A DNA stretch of 50,954 bases from Alphaproteobacteria bacterium bin98 (GTDB lineage: Bacteria > Pseudomonadota > Alphaproteobacteria > Bin98): assembly GCA_002238905.1 (NCBI GenBank), contig MPNG01000010.1, positions 1-50,954 of the forward strand. The letters are read 5' to 3'. Every line of letters starts with the position of its first letter. Positions within the stretch are counted from its first letter, which is position 1. Shown here one piece after another: positions 1 through 7,477 of this stretch. Under the pieces are notes generated by a model. That model saw only the letters and a list, made by a program, of their open reading frames with translations, ran no database searches and was not told the origin of the DNA. A program made the translations under genes and the position numbers.

Positions 1-453
1 AGTTTATTGCGAAGGAGGGCGATGGGAAAGTGTTTTGTAGATATTCTCAGAGTTCTGCATGAGAGAGATGACATCGTGTTGCCACCTATAAAGGTTGAAT
101 GTGATTTTAAAGAAAATGATTTGTGCGGTAATGTGGAAGTTTGTATAAGAATACTCCAAGAAGTTCAGGATTTGGAAAAAAGGCAGAGTCGGCAAAAAGA
201 GAGTTTACAGAGAAGTGTGTTTGGTGTGGTTTGTGATCAGACAGCTGAAGCTACTTTGGAATATCAATATATAAGAAAGCTGAAAGAAAGCTTGTTAGGG
301 CCTCTTGTTGTCAGCGATCAAAACGAGAGACGTGAGATGGTAGGTAAACAACTGTTTGTGTTTTTAGATTTTTTGAAAGTAAAAGGGTATATGATAGAAC
401 CCGAACCATCCCGTATGATGTCATTTTTAGGCAATTTATTATCCTGGAGCTAA
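1..453 (+). CDS. 3' part of an A-type secreted helical protein (5' end outside window)
   Basis: The reading frame is already open at base 1 (S-L-L-R-R-R...) and aligns with the middle of the large A-type proteins starting at 1410 and 5140. It shares the pattern D-I-L-R-V-L-H-E-R-D-D, then L-P-P-I, then N-D-L-C-G-N, R-Q-K-E-S-L-Q and V-V-C-D-Q-T-A-E-A-T-L. The signal peptide and first modules would lie upstream of the window, so any start codon inside the window is internal. It stops at 453, earlier than the equivalent point in the full-length paralogues, which carry one more module. The copy is therefore probably C-terminally shortened. Function is unknown; family membership is clear from the shared motifs. 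Confidence 0.6.
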   Translation, partial: SLLRRRAMGKCFVDILRVLHERDDIVLPPIKVECDFKENDLCGNVEVCIRILQEVQDLEKRQSRQKESLQRSVFGVVCDQTAEATLEYQYIRKLKESLLGPLVVSDQNERREMVGKQLFVFLDFLKVKGYMIEPEPSRMMSFLGNLLSWS

Positions 454-669
454 ATGATTTTAGTGAGGCAATTCATTTTCTGGAGAGCCACAAAATGATT
501 TTACACAGAAGGTTTATTCGGTGTGATTTGTGATAAAACAGCTGAGCATACTTTGGTAGATGAATGTCCTGATAGAAAAGAACAGCAGTGCAAACTATTA
601 GATTCTTTTAATCATCAAAACAGTAGAGCTCGCAAGAAGATAAACGAGAAGAATATAATGATGTGTTAA
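454..669 (+). pseudogene. Decayed A-type relic
   Basis: Just after the stop of the previous gene the DNA still encodes A-type motifs. One frame reads G-L-F-G-V-I-C-D-K-T-A-E-H-T-L followed by a K-E-Q-Q-C-K-L-L segment, ending at TAA near 669. The stretch before it (I-L-Q-K-S in the paralogues) is one nucleotide longer here, so the frame is broken. It has no start codon or signal peptide. It is best read as the tail of a duplicated copy, closely matching the relic at 4613-4963. Confidence 0.55.
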
Positions 670-723
670 AGTGACGGAAAGATTTTCACTTTGTGGATAC
701 TGTATGTGTTTTCAATGATATGG

Positions 724-734
724 TAGGCTAAGTC
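724..734 (+). promoter_or_regulatory. Probable extended -10 box abutting the gene at 735
   Basis: TGG-TAGGCT is followed by only 5 nt before the ATG at 735. The same arrangement precedes 1410, 3848, 5140, 7478 and 33110. No convincing -35 or Shine-Dalgarno sequence is visible here. Confidence 0.35.
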
Positions 735-1379
735 ATGAAAATAATAAAGAATATAATGATAGTATGTATGCTGACTGCGTTGCCAGCATACAGTGCAAAA
801 CTAACAGATTGTGAAGCAAGCGCTGCTCAAACCAAAGTAACGACGGTTGTGGATGTTTGGCGAGCATGGCAAATTGATGGTTTTGAAACACCACAGATTC
901 CTCAACAGATTCCTCAACAGATTCTGGATCGGATCAAGGGCGTGATTAGCTACGTGATATTTTTTGCTCGCAGTAATCCTGAAGGTCAAATTTTTGCTGA
1001 AATTCCGCGGTATACGCACTCTGGAGCGATGTATGAGTATTCTAGAGATGTGATGGCAAATCATGAGAGCGCATTTCGTGATAAGTGTGATAAATTTCTG
1101 CAGGGATCCTTGTGTGTTTGCGCTAACGAGGAGGTTTTTTCTAACCCTGCTTACAATCCTCATCCTCATGACGTAAGATCCAATTGGGGAAATTTTATAG
1201 AACTGCTTCAAGAAACTGCTGGTTTGGTAGCAAATCGGCACCAACTCGGATCTGTCAGTATAGCCAAAGAGATGTCCGACTTCTTAAATTTATTTGCAAT
1301 ACCTTGGGAGACAGATTGGAATTCTTGGGAAAAGCGCAAGCACAAAGAGGAAAGTGAGGAAAAGGCACGCAGATCTTGA
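735..1379 (+). CDS. A-type secreted helical protein, single module (214 aa)
   Basis: A predicted Sec signal peptide occupies residues 1-20 (K-x-x-K-N start, hydrophobic core, A-Y-S before cleavage). The mature protein contains one copy of the A-type module: an N-terminal helical part (L-D-R-I-K-G-V-I-S-Y-V-x-F-F, about residues 60-80) and a second part (N-W-G-N-F-I-E-L-L-Q-E-T, about 155-166). A short in-frame repeat near 888-925 gives I-P-Q-Q twice. The tail is strongly charged (K/E/R rich). There is no Shine-Dalgarno sequence; the -10 box sits directly upstream. The promoter of the next gene overlaps this gene's stop codon. Export is inferred from the signal peptide; function is unknown. 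Confidence 0.7.
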   Translation: MKIIKNIMIVCMLTALPAYSAKLTDCEASAAQTKVTTVVDVWRAWQIDGFETPQIPQQIPQQILDRIKGVISYVIFFARSNPEGQIFAEIPRYTHSGAMYEYSRDVMANHESAFRDKCDKFLQGSLCVCANEEVFSNPAYNPHPHDVRSNWGNFIELLQETAGLVANRHQLGSVSIAKEMSDFLNLFAIPWETDWNSWEKRKHKEESEEKARRS

Positions 1380-1404
1380 CGCTGTTATTTTGGTATGGTG
1401 TACT
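1376..1404 (+). promoter_or_regulatory. Promoter of the gene at 1410 (leaderless layout)
   Basis: TTGACG at 1376-1381 and TGTACT at 1399-1404 are separated by exactly 17 bp, with TGG just before the -10. The -35 box overlaps the TGA stop of the preceding gene. Only 5 nt separate the -10 from the ATG at 1410, so transcription should begin at or next to the start codon. Confidence 0.55.
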
Positions 1405-1409
1405 AAACC

Positions 1410-3656
1410 ATGAAAGTAAAAAAAACTATAATGATAGTATGTATGCTGACTGTGTTACCAGCATATAGTGCAAGCGACCGATCAAGTTATGAGAGTGATC
1501 AGAGTGTTGAGAGTGTTGCGAGTGTTTTTCGAGTGCAGAATCAAGCTGACATTGAGGATTTTCAAACAAAACTAAGGCATTTATTGAAACAGCGCAATGA
1601 AATTCGGGCTCGGATAGAGGGTTTGGTGGAATACGCGAATTTTTTTTCTGAAATTTCTGAAACTAATACTCTTTTTGGAGACATGATTTTAGTATTAGAT
1701 GAAGATTTGATTAACAGTATGGGTGCGGAATTCAGTAAGGTCAATGTCCCTCGGTATATGAATGTTAGAGAAGATCTGATGCAGGGCGCACGCAATTTGC
1801 GCGGTTATTTTGATATATGTCGCTTGCAAGGCCGTCGGGTTAGCGAGTTGATTTTAGTTGATAAATTTTTGAATGGCCAGGACAAAGAGGTTTGTTCTCA
1901 CCCAGCTCAAGATACTGATACTCATGACTCAATGTCCCATTTGGAAAATTTTCTGAAATGCATCAAAGATACAAAGTGTTTAGTGGAAGAGCATCTCACA
2001 TCGGTTTCTGCTTGCATCAATAGTGTTGATGGTATTGTCCAGGGTGTTTGTGCTCCGTGCAGGAGTTATTTGTTGTTCACACTTTGTGACAAATTTGTAC
2101 TAAGACAGAATCTTCAACATTATAGAAAATGCCACGTAGAAGGCCTAGAAGAAAAGATGTGCACATCCTTAGATTTGTTTGCAAAATGTTTGGAGAAAGA
2201 GAGGGTTTTTAGGAGTAGAGGTAACCCTCTAGTTGTGTTACTAGAAAATAGTGAACAACTAACTTTGGAAGATCGTCGTGATAATTTGAGGGACAATCTG
2301 GATAAGTTTATGCAAATGGAGTGTGAAATCAGTGCTCGGCTAGAGAAATTAGCTGGCTGCGCGACTTTTTTTATTCAATATGATTTTGCAGAATATGTCA
2401 GACGTTTTCCACAATTAGGCGTCGCGCATGCTTGGTATGACCAGGTGCTAAAAAGACAAGTAGATGAATTTATTAATATTGTGGACTGCTTGCGGTGTTG
2501 GGCGGGGCATAATTTTTCAGATATTGTTAGAGCTTGGAAGATTTTGCATGAGAGAGATGATGATAGCATGTTGCCACCTATACAGGTTAAATGTGATTTG
2601 CAAGTAAATGATTTGTGCGGTAATTTGGAAATTTTTATAACAATACTCAAAGAAATTAAGGATTGGGAAGAAAATCTGAGTCGGCAAAAAGAGAGTTTAC
2701 AAAAAAGTTTGTACGGTGTGGTGTGCGATCAGACAGCTGCAGCTACTTTGGTAGATCAATTTCCTTATATAAAAAAACTGCAAAAAAGCCCGCTAAGGGG
2801 TGGGGATTTTGTCAGATATCAAAACAAAAGACGTAAGATGGTAGAGGAGCAACTGTCTTTGTTTTCAGAATGTTGGCAATCAGTGTCTCCACTAGAAACT
2901 TTACAAAACCCAGAAGATCAGATTGTCCGAATCTTAGAAAATTCACAAAACCCAGCAGATCAGATTTTCCGACTCTTAGATTTATGGTCAAAATACTTGA
3001 AGCAAGATATCGATTTTGTGCGAGATCCTCTTGTTTCAAAAAATCACTGTGATAATGTGATATGCCATCTGAATCAGTTTTTGCGAATGGAGGACAAAAT
3101 AATCTCTCGAATAGCGATACTGTCTAGCTGCGCGCTTTTTTTTCTTCAGCATAATATTAAAAATGACATCCTTTGGCCACAATTAAGATCGCCGAATGTT
3201 GAATGGTATAGGGAGTGGGGAATCCGGTTGTTTGGTTTGGCAAAGCAATTTACCGTTGAAGCCGATGAATATCAGCGTTTGTACTCTCTTCTCACCGGTT
3301 ATAAAATTTTATGTGCCAATGATGCCAATAGCGTGTTGACACCTACAGCACATGCTGCGGATTGGGGCCGCAATTTAAAAAATTTTATAGCAATTCTGCA
3401 AGATACTCAGAATTGGCAAGCCCAGCAGTGTGTCCAAGGAGAGCTTTTATACAGCAGTGTTTGGGAGATGCTTGACGATCAAGGGGCTGAACGTGCTTTG
3501 GGAGATTCAACAGAACAGCAGCGCAGACTAAGAGAATATCTTAACCTTATACGCCCTAGAAGTATGCGGATAGATTGGTGCTTGTCTGCATTTTTAGGTT
3601 TTTTGAACACGAGAAATAGTGTGATGGAATCCGTTCGGCAAGCGCAGGGGTGTTAG
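1410..3656 (+). CDS. Large A-type secreted protein, three helical modules (748 aa)
   Basis: A signal peptide (residues 1-20, ending A-Y-S) is followed by three diverged copies of a roughly 240-residue helical module, beginning near residues 48, 285 and 520. Each starts with an L-x-x-x-L/F-x-x-x-x-x-x-I-x-x-R-I-x-x-L-x-x-x-A-x-F-F pattern. Each ends with a second helical part: H-L-E-N-F-L-K-C-I-K-D in copy 1, L-C-G-N-L-E-I-F-I-T-I-L-K-E-I-K in copy 2, and N-L-K-N-F-I-A-I-L-Q-D in copy 3. Copy 2 carries V-V-C-D-Q-T near residue 437. Many cysteines are conserved with the 5140 gene. There is no transmembrane segment after the signal peptide and no catalytic motif I recognise. It is probably an exported structural or effector protein; that is inference. 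Confidence 0.75.
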   Translation: MKVKKTIMIVCMLTVLPAYSASDRSSYESDQSVESVASVFRVQNQADIEDFQTKLRHLLKQRNEIRARIEGLVEYANFFSEISETNTLFGDMILVLDEDLINSMGAEFSKVNVPRYMNVREDLMQGARNLRGYFDICRLQGRRVSELILVDKFLNGQDKEVCSHPAQDTDTHDSMSHLENFLKCIKDTKCLVEEHLTSVSACINSVDGIVQGVCAPCRSYLLFTLCDKFVLRQNLQHYRKCHVEGLEEKMCTSLDLFAKCLEKERVFRSRGNPLVVLLENSEQLTLEDRRDNLRDNLDKFMQMECEISARLEKLAGCATFFIQYDFAEYVRRFPQLGVAHAWYDQVLKRQVDEFINIVDCLRCWAGHNFSDIVRAWKILHERDDDSMLPPIQVKCDLQVNDLCGNLEIFITILKEIKDWEENLSRQKESLQKSLYGVVCDQTAAATLVDQFPYIKKLQKSPLRGGDFVRYQNKRRKMVEEQLSLFSECWQSVSPLETLQNPEDQIVRILENSQNPADQIFRLLDLWSKYLKQDIDFVRDPLVSKNHCDNVICHLNQFLRMEDKIISRIAILSSCALFFLQHNIKNDILWPQLRSPNVEWYREWGIRLFGLAKQFTVEADEYQRLYSLLTGYKILCANDANSVLTPTAHAADWGRNLKNFIAILQDTQNWQAQQCVQGELLYSSVWEMLDDQGAERALGDSTEQQRRLREYLNLIRPRSMRIDWCLSAFLGFLNTRNSVMESVRQAQGC

Positions 3657-3679
3657 ACTAAGAGTTCTGCTTTTGAGTA

Positions 3680-3847
3680 CTCTAAAAAATAGGAGGCTTT
3701 ATGCTGTCTTGCAGGAGAATTATCACTTGAGCACTCCTTATGGGGAAGATTATAGTTATCTTAGAGGGTGTGTAATGCCTCTCAACTTTTTGCGTTATGA
3801 TTGAAAGTAGAGCTTCCTTGCATGTAAACGTAGTGCTATATTTAGTC
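3680..3847 (+). repeat. Upstream intergenic repeat, copy 1
   Basis: About 165 bp recur at 4955-5139, sharing the ACTCTAAAA start, the TGCT(A/G)TCTTG box, ATCACTTGA, CTCCTTAT, GGGGAA and ATGCCTCTCAA(C/T)TTTTT. The last part recurs a third time at 7390-7445. It is a duplicated 5' control region travelling with A-type genes. TTATGCTGTCTTG within it looks like an extra extended -10. Confidence 0.6.
3837..3847 (+). promoter_or_regulatory. Extended -10 box directly before the gene at 3848
   Basis: TGC-TATATT has its hexamer at 3837-3842, followed by 5 nt and then the ATG. This matches the leaderless layout of the other left-array genes. The -35 is weak (TTCCTT at 17 bp). Confidence 0.45.
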
Positions 3848-4594
3848 ATGAGAATAATCAACAAGATCATGATAATATTTGTGTTTATTGCGTTACAGGT
3901 ACACGGCGCAGAATCAACAAATTGCCAAGAACAAGATCATTTAGCAAAACAAATAAAACAGTTTGTGCAACAGCATCATGAAGGTAAGGGGCGGATAAAT
4001 GGCTTGATTCGCCACGTGAAATGGTTTGTTGAAAATAATCCTAAAGATGACAGTCTTCTGCAAAGTGGGGGTTATCGGTATTCTGGATATCTGATGAAAA
4101 AGTATTCGAGCGTATTTCTTGAAAATTGTAATCTGTTTCTGAAAATGGGAGAGGTGGTTGATACTGTTTGCCACATCTGGATTGGTGAAAAAACAGATAT
4201 TTCTCCTAATCCTTCTTGTGATTCTGATCCTAATGACCCCATATCCTATTGGAAGAGTTTGATAGAAGCACTCCAAGAAGTGCCTCTTTTGGTGGACACG
4301 CAGATGGCATGCATCAGTTCTCTCTGCAAAAATATTGAGCCTCGGGCTCATTGGAAGAGTTTGATAGAAGCACTCCAAGAAGTGCCTCTTTTGGTGGACG
4401 CGCAGATGGCATGCATCAGTTCTCTCTGCAAAAATATTGAGCGTCTGGCTCAGGGTGGGGTTAGCGACTGGCACGATTCGGTTAAACGTAGTATTGAAGA
4501 GAATCCCGCTCATCTTCCAGCTCTTAAAAATTATTGTGTAATGGCACTAAAGACAAAACAAGAGATGGACCAATTTTTAGCTTTCTTTTTGTAA
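3848..4594 (+). CDS. A-type secreted protein with internal tandem duplication (248 aa)
   Basis: I start the gene at the ATG at 3848, because it opens the signal peptide (M-R-I-I-N-K-I-M-I-I..., V-H-G before cleavage) and follows the shared -10 box. The frame stays open 51 nt further upstream, but that part matches no paralogue. The mature region is a single module (K-G-R-I-N-G-L-I-R-H-V-K-W-F-V then W-K-S-L-I-E-A-L-Q-E-V). That second part is present twice in tandem as a nearly identical 34-residue repeat, so the helical hairpin has been doubled in frame. The acidic linker D-S-D-P-N-D-P also occurs in neighbours as D-T-D-T-H-D-S and G-P-D-P-N-D-L. Function is unknown. Confidence 0.7.
   Translation: MRIINKIMIIFVFIALQVHGAESTNCQEQDHLAKQIKQFVQQHHEGKGRINGLIRHVKWFVENNPKDDSLLQSGGYRYSGYLMKKYSSVFLENCNLFLKMGEVVDTVCHIWIGEKTDISPNPSCDSDPNDPISYWKSLIEALQEVPLLVDTQMACISSLCKNIEPRAHWKSLIEALQEVPLLVDAQMACISSLCKNIERLAQGGVSDWHDSVKRSIEENPAHLPALKNYCVMALKTKQEMDQFLAFFL
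4247..4450 (+). repeat. 102-bp in-frame tandem duplication (two copies)
   Basis: The copies at 4247-4348 and 4349-4450 are nearly identical. Each encodes 34 residues starting W-K-S-L-I-E-A-L-Q-E-V-P-L-L-V-D. The near identity argues for a recent event; the length is a multiple of three, so the gene stays open. Confidence 0.9.
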
Positions 4595-4612
4595 GAGAAG
4601 TTTTCTGGATAA

Positions 4613-4963
4613 GTGGTTTTCAAGAAAATGATTTGTGTGGTAATTTGGCAATTTTTAGAAAAAATACTCAAAGAAATTAAGGATTTGCAAGCAAGGAAGA
4701 GTCGGCAGAAAACGATTTTACAGAAAAGTTTGTTCGGTGTGGTTTGCGATCAGACTCCTAAAAGTACTTTAGGAGATCGATCGTTTGATATAAAAAAACA
4801 GCATACCCGACTGCTGGAATATCCTATAGACGTAAAGGATAGAAGTCTGAATATAAGATCATGCTTGGATTCATTTGTATCATTTTTGACAGTGAGAACG
4901 CTTGTGGTGATCCGCGTTAAGCCGCATTTGCTAATTAGACCGTTTAAGTACTCTAAAAGATAA
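4613..4963 (+). pseudogene. Frameshifted A-type relic
   Basis: DNA here matches the G-F-Q-E-N-D-L-C-G-N ... L-K-E-I-K-D ... R-Q-K ... V-V-C-D-Q-T segment of the 5140 gene. The first part is in one frame and the rest in another, because of an extra base in the run around 4656-4664. It has no signal peptide. The open frame 4613-4963 therefore begins with nonsense residues and should not be taken as a real start. Confidence 0.6.
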
Positions 4964-5139
4964 GAGAATTTGTGCTATCTTGTAGGATAAATCATCACTT
5001 GAAGAACTCCTTATTTATGGGGAATATTATAGTTGTCTGGTGAGAGGGTATGTAATGCCTCTCAATTTTTTGAGTTATGATATAAGTCAACTCTTCCTTT
5101 GTGTTGTGAACTTTTTAATAAAAATGGTATATTTGAATA
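4955..5139 (+). repeat. Upstream intergenic repeat, copy 2, with promoter
   Basis: This is the second copy of the control region described at 3680. It contains TTGTGCTATCTTG (an extra extended -10) and, at its end, the promoter of the gene at 5140: TTGTGA 5104-5109, 18 bp, TATATT 5128-5133, preceded by TGG. Confidence 0.6.
5104..5139 (+). promoter_or_regulatory. Promoter of the gene at 5140 (leaderless layout)
   Basis: TTGTGA (5104-5109), an 18-bp spacer, then TGG-TATATT (hexamer 5128-5133) and only 6 nt to the ATG. The same -35 and spacer sequence recurs before 7478 and 33110. No Shine-Dalgarno sequence is present. Confidence 0.6.
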
Positions 5140-7419
5140 ATGAAGATGATAAACAAGATCATGATAATATGTGCGCTGACTGCATTACCATCATACAGTG
5201 CAAGCGTTGAATCATTTGAGAGTGTTGAGGGTGTTTTTCGAGTGCAGAATCAGTCTGAAATCGAGAGTTTTCAAGCACAACTAAGGCGTTTGTTGAAACA
5301 GCGTGATGGAATCCTGGCTCGGCTAGAGAATTTGATGGGAGACGCGAAATTTTTTGCTAACAGTAATCCTGAAAATGAAGTGCTTATTGACAATATGGGT
5401 TTAACCTTCGATCCACTGTTTGTTGACAGTATGGGTGCGGAATTCTGTAAGGTGAATGTCCGTTCATATAAGAGTGATAGAAGAGATCTGACAAAGGAGG
5501 TGCGCGTCTTGCAGGATTATTGCTCTCTATGTCGCCGTAATATGGAAAGCCATTTGGCTAAGGATTTGATGGCAGTGGATAGATTTTTGACTGACGTCGA
5601 TCAGACAGAGGGTGCACGCGCCTTGCAGGATTATTGCTCTTTATGTTTCCGTGATACAGAGCTGTGTTCTCATGCGGATCAAGATCCTGATCCTTGGGAA
5701 AATGTTCTGGAAGGAATCAAAGATGTTAAGAGTTTAATGAAAGAGCATTTCGCATTGACTGTTGCTTGCATGAATAGTGTTGATGGTATTGCACAAAAAA
5801 GAGTTTTTCCTCCGCCCAGTATTGGTTTATCCAAACTTTGCGATAAATCTGTGCTAAAAAGGACTCTGGAAAATTATTCCAAATTAGATGTAAGAGCTCT
5901 AAACAGCAATATGATAAGATTCTTAGATTTATTGACAAAATGTGTTGCGCGAGAGAGGTTTTTTAGGAGTAGAGATAACCCTCTTGTTGTGTTACAAGAA
6001 AAATGTGCAGAGTTCTCTTTACACCAGCGCTGTGAGCATTTGAGGGACAAGCTGGATAAGTTTGTGCAAATGGAGCATGAAATAAGTACTCGGCTAGAGA
6101 GATTGGCTGGCTGCGCGATTTTTTTTAAGCAGTATGATTTTAAAAAAGACGTCAGACGTTTTCCACAATTAAGCATGGATCATGCTGAGTGGTATGATTC
6201 TGAGGTAAGATTGAACGCAACTGAATTTATGAATACTGCGGATTGCTTGCGGAGTCGCATGGAGGTGCGTTTTTCAGATATTGTCAGAGCTCAGAAGAGA
6301 TTGCATGATAGTGATGAGGATATCGTGTTGCCACCTATACAATTTGAATGTGGTTTTCAAGAAAATGATTTGTGCGGTAATTTGAAAATTTTTATAAAAA
6401 TACTCAAAGAAATTAAGGATTGGGAAGCAAGTCAGAGTCGGAAAAAAGAGAGTTTACAAAGAAGTGTGTTCGGTGTGCTGTGCGATCAGACAGCTGAAGC
6501 TACTTTGGGGGATAAATTTCCTTATATACGAAAAATGAACGAAATCCTGCTCGGGCCTCTTGCCAACGCGCAACACAGAAGAAGTGAGGTGGTAGATGAA
6601 CAATTGTTGCGGTTTTCAGAATTTTTGAAAACGACAGTGTCTCAACGAGCAAACCCCGCAGATAAGATGTACCGATTCTTAGAGTTATGGTCAGAGTACT
6701 TGAAGCAAGATATCGCTTTTGTGAAAGATCCTCTTGTTTTAAAAAAGTGCTGCGATAATGTGAGATGCCACCTGGATCAGTTTCTGCAAATGGAGTATGC
6801 AATAAATAAGCGGATAGAGAGCTTATCTGGCTGCGCGTATTTTTTTCTTCAGAATACTGTTGAAAATGACATCCTTTGGCCAAACTTAAGCCCGCAGAAG
6901 GCTGAGTGGTATAAGGAGTGGGGAAGCCATTTGTATGCTTTGGCAAATAAATTTATTGTTGAAGGTGCTGAATATAAGCGTATGCACGGCCTTTTCAGCA
7001 GTCATAAATATTTGCCTGCAAATGACGCCAATAGCGTGTTGCCACCCACACAGGCTGACTGTGAAGCTAACGCATTTCACACTAATGATTGGGGCTGCAA
7101 TTTGCACAATTTTATAGCAAGACTGCAAGGTATTCATGTTTGGGGCGTGAGTCAGACTAGCCAAGGAGCGATTTTATACAGCAGTGTTTTGGAGATGTGG
7201 CGCGATCAGGCAGCTGAACATGCTTTGGGAGATAAATTTCCTGACCCAACAGAACTGCAGTGCAGACTAGGAAAATATCTTAGCCTGATAAACAGTAGAT
7301 GTGCGCAGATCGATCAATACTTGTATTCATTTTTAGAGATTTTGAACGCGAGAAATTGTGCGGTGAAAGCCGTTCGGTACGCGCAGGGAAGTAATGTCTC
7401 TCAACTTTTCAAGTTATGA
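5140..7419 (+). CDS. Large A-type secreted protein, three helical modules (759 aa)
   Basis: This is a close paralogue of the 1410 gene, with the same signal peptide type (S-Y-S before cleavage). Modules begin near residues 35, 285 and 515. Module 1 contains a local duplication: A-L-Q-D-Y-C-S-L-C-F-R repeats V-L-Q-D-Y-C-S-L-C-R-R about 40 residues later. Module 2 keeps L-C-G-N-L-K-I-F-I-K-I-L-K-E-I-K and L-C-D-Q-T; module 3 keeps D-W-G-C-N-L-H-N-F-I. The last ten residues (G-S-N-V-S-Q-L-F-K-L) are absent from the 1410 paralogue and are encoded by what is 5' control DNA in front of other genes. Probable exported protein of unknown activity. Confidence 0.75.
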   Translation: MKMINKIMIICALTALPSYSASVESFESVEGVFRVQNQSEIESFQAQLRRLLKQRDGILARLENLMGDAKFFANSNPENEVLIDNMGLTFDPLFVDSMGAEFCKVNVRSYKSDRRDLTKEVRVLQDYCSLCRRNMESHLAKDLMAVDRFLTDVDQTEGARALQDYCSLCFRDTELCSHADQDPDPWENVLEGIKDVKSLMKEHFALTVACMNSVDGIAQKRVFPPPSIGLSKLCDKSVLKRTLENYSKLDVRALNSNMIRFLDLLTKCVARERFFRSRDNPLVVLQEKCAEFSLHQRCEHLRDKLDKFVQMEHEISTRLERLAGCAIFFKQYDFKKDVRRFPQLSMDHAEWYDSEVRLNATEFMNTADCLRSRMEVRFSDIVRAQKRLHDSDEDIVLPPIQFECGFQENDLCGNLKIFIKILKEIKDWEASQSRKKESLQRSVFGVLCDQTAEATLGDKFPYIRKMNEILLGPLANAQHRRSEVVDEQLLRFSEFLKTTVSQRANPADKMYRFLELWSEYLKQDIAFVKDPLVLKKCCDNVRCHLDQFLQMEYAINKRIESLSGCAYFFLQNTVENDILWPNLSPQKAEWYKEWGSHLYALANKFIVEGAEYKRMHGLFSSHKYLPANDANSVLPPTQADCEANAFHTNDWGCNLHNFIARLQGIHVWGVSQTSQGAILYSSVLEMWRDQAAEHALGDKFPDPTELQCRLGKYLSLINSRCAQIDQYLYSFLEILNARNCAVKAVRYAQGSNVSQLFKL

Positions 7420-7442
7420 TAGAGGTCAACGCTTCCTTCATG

Positions 7443-7477
7443 TTGTGAGTTTTTTAACAAAATGGTATGTCTGAATC
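7443..7477 (+). promoter_or_regulatory. Promoter of the gene at 7478 (leaderless layout)
   Basis: TTGTGA (7443-7448), a 17-bp spacer, TGG-TATGTC (hexamer 7466-7471), then 6 nt to the ATG. Confidence 0.55.

Noticed and set aside
3941-4513. 190-codon open frame on the minus strand
   Set aside because: It is antisense to the 3848 gene and includes its duplication; an artefact of the tandem repeat.
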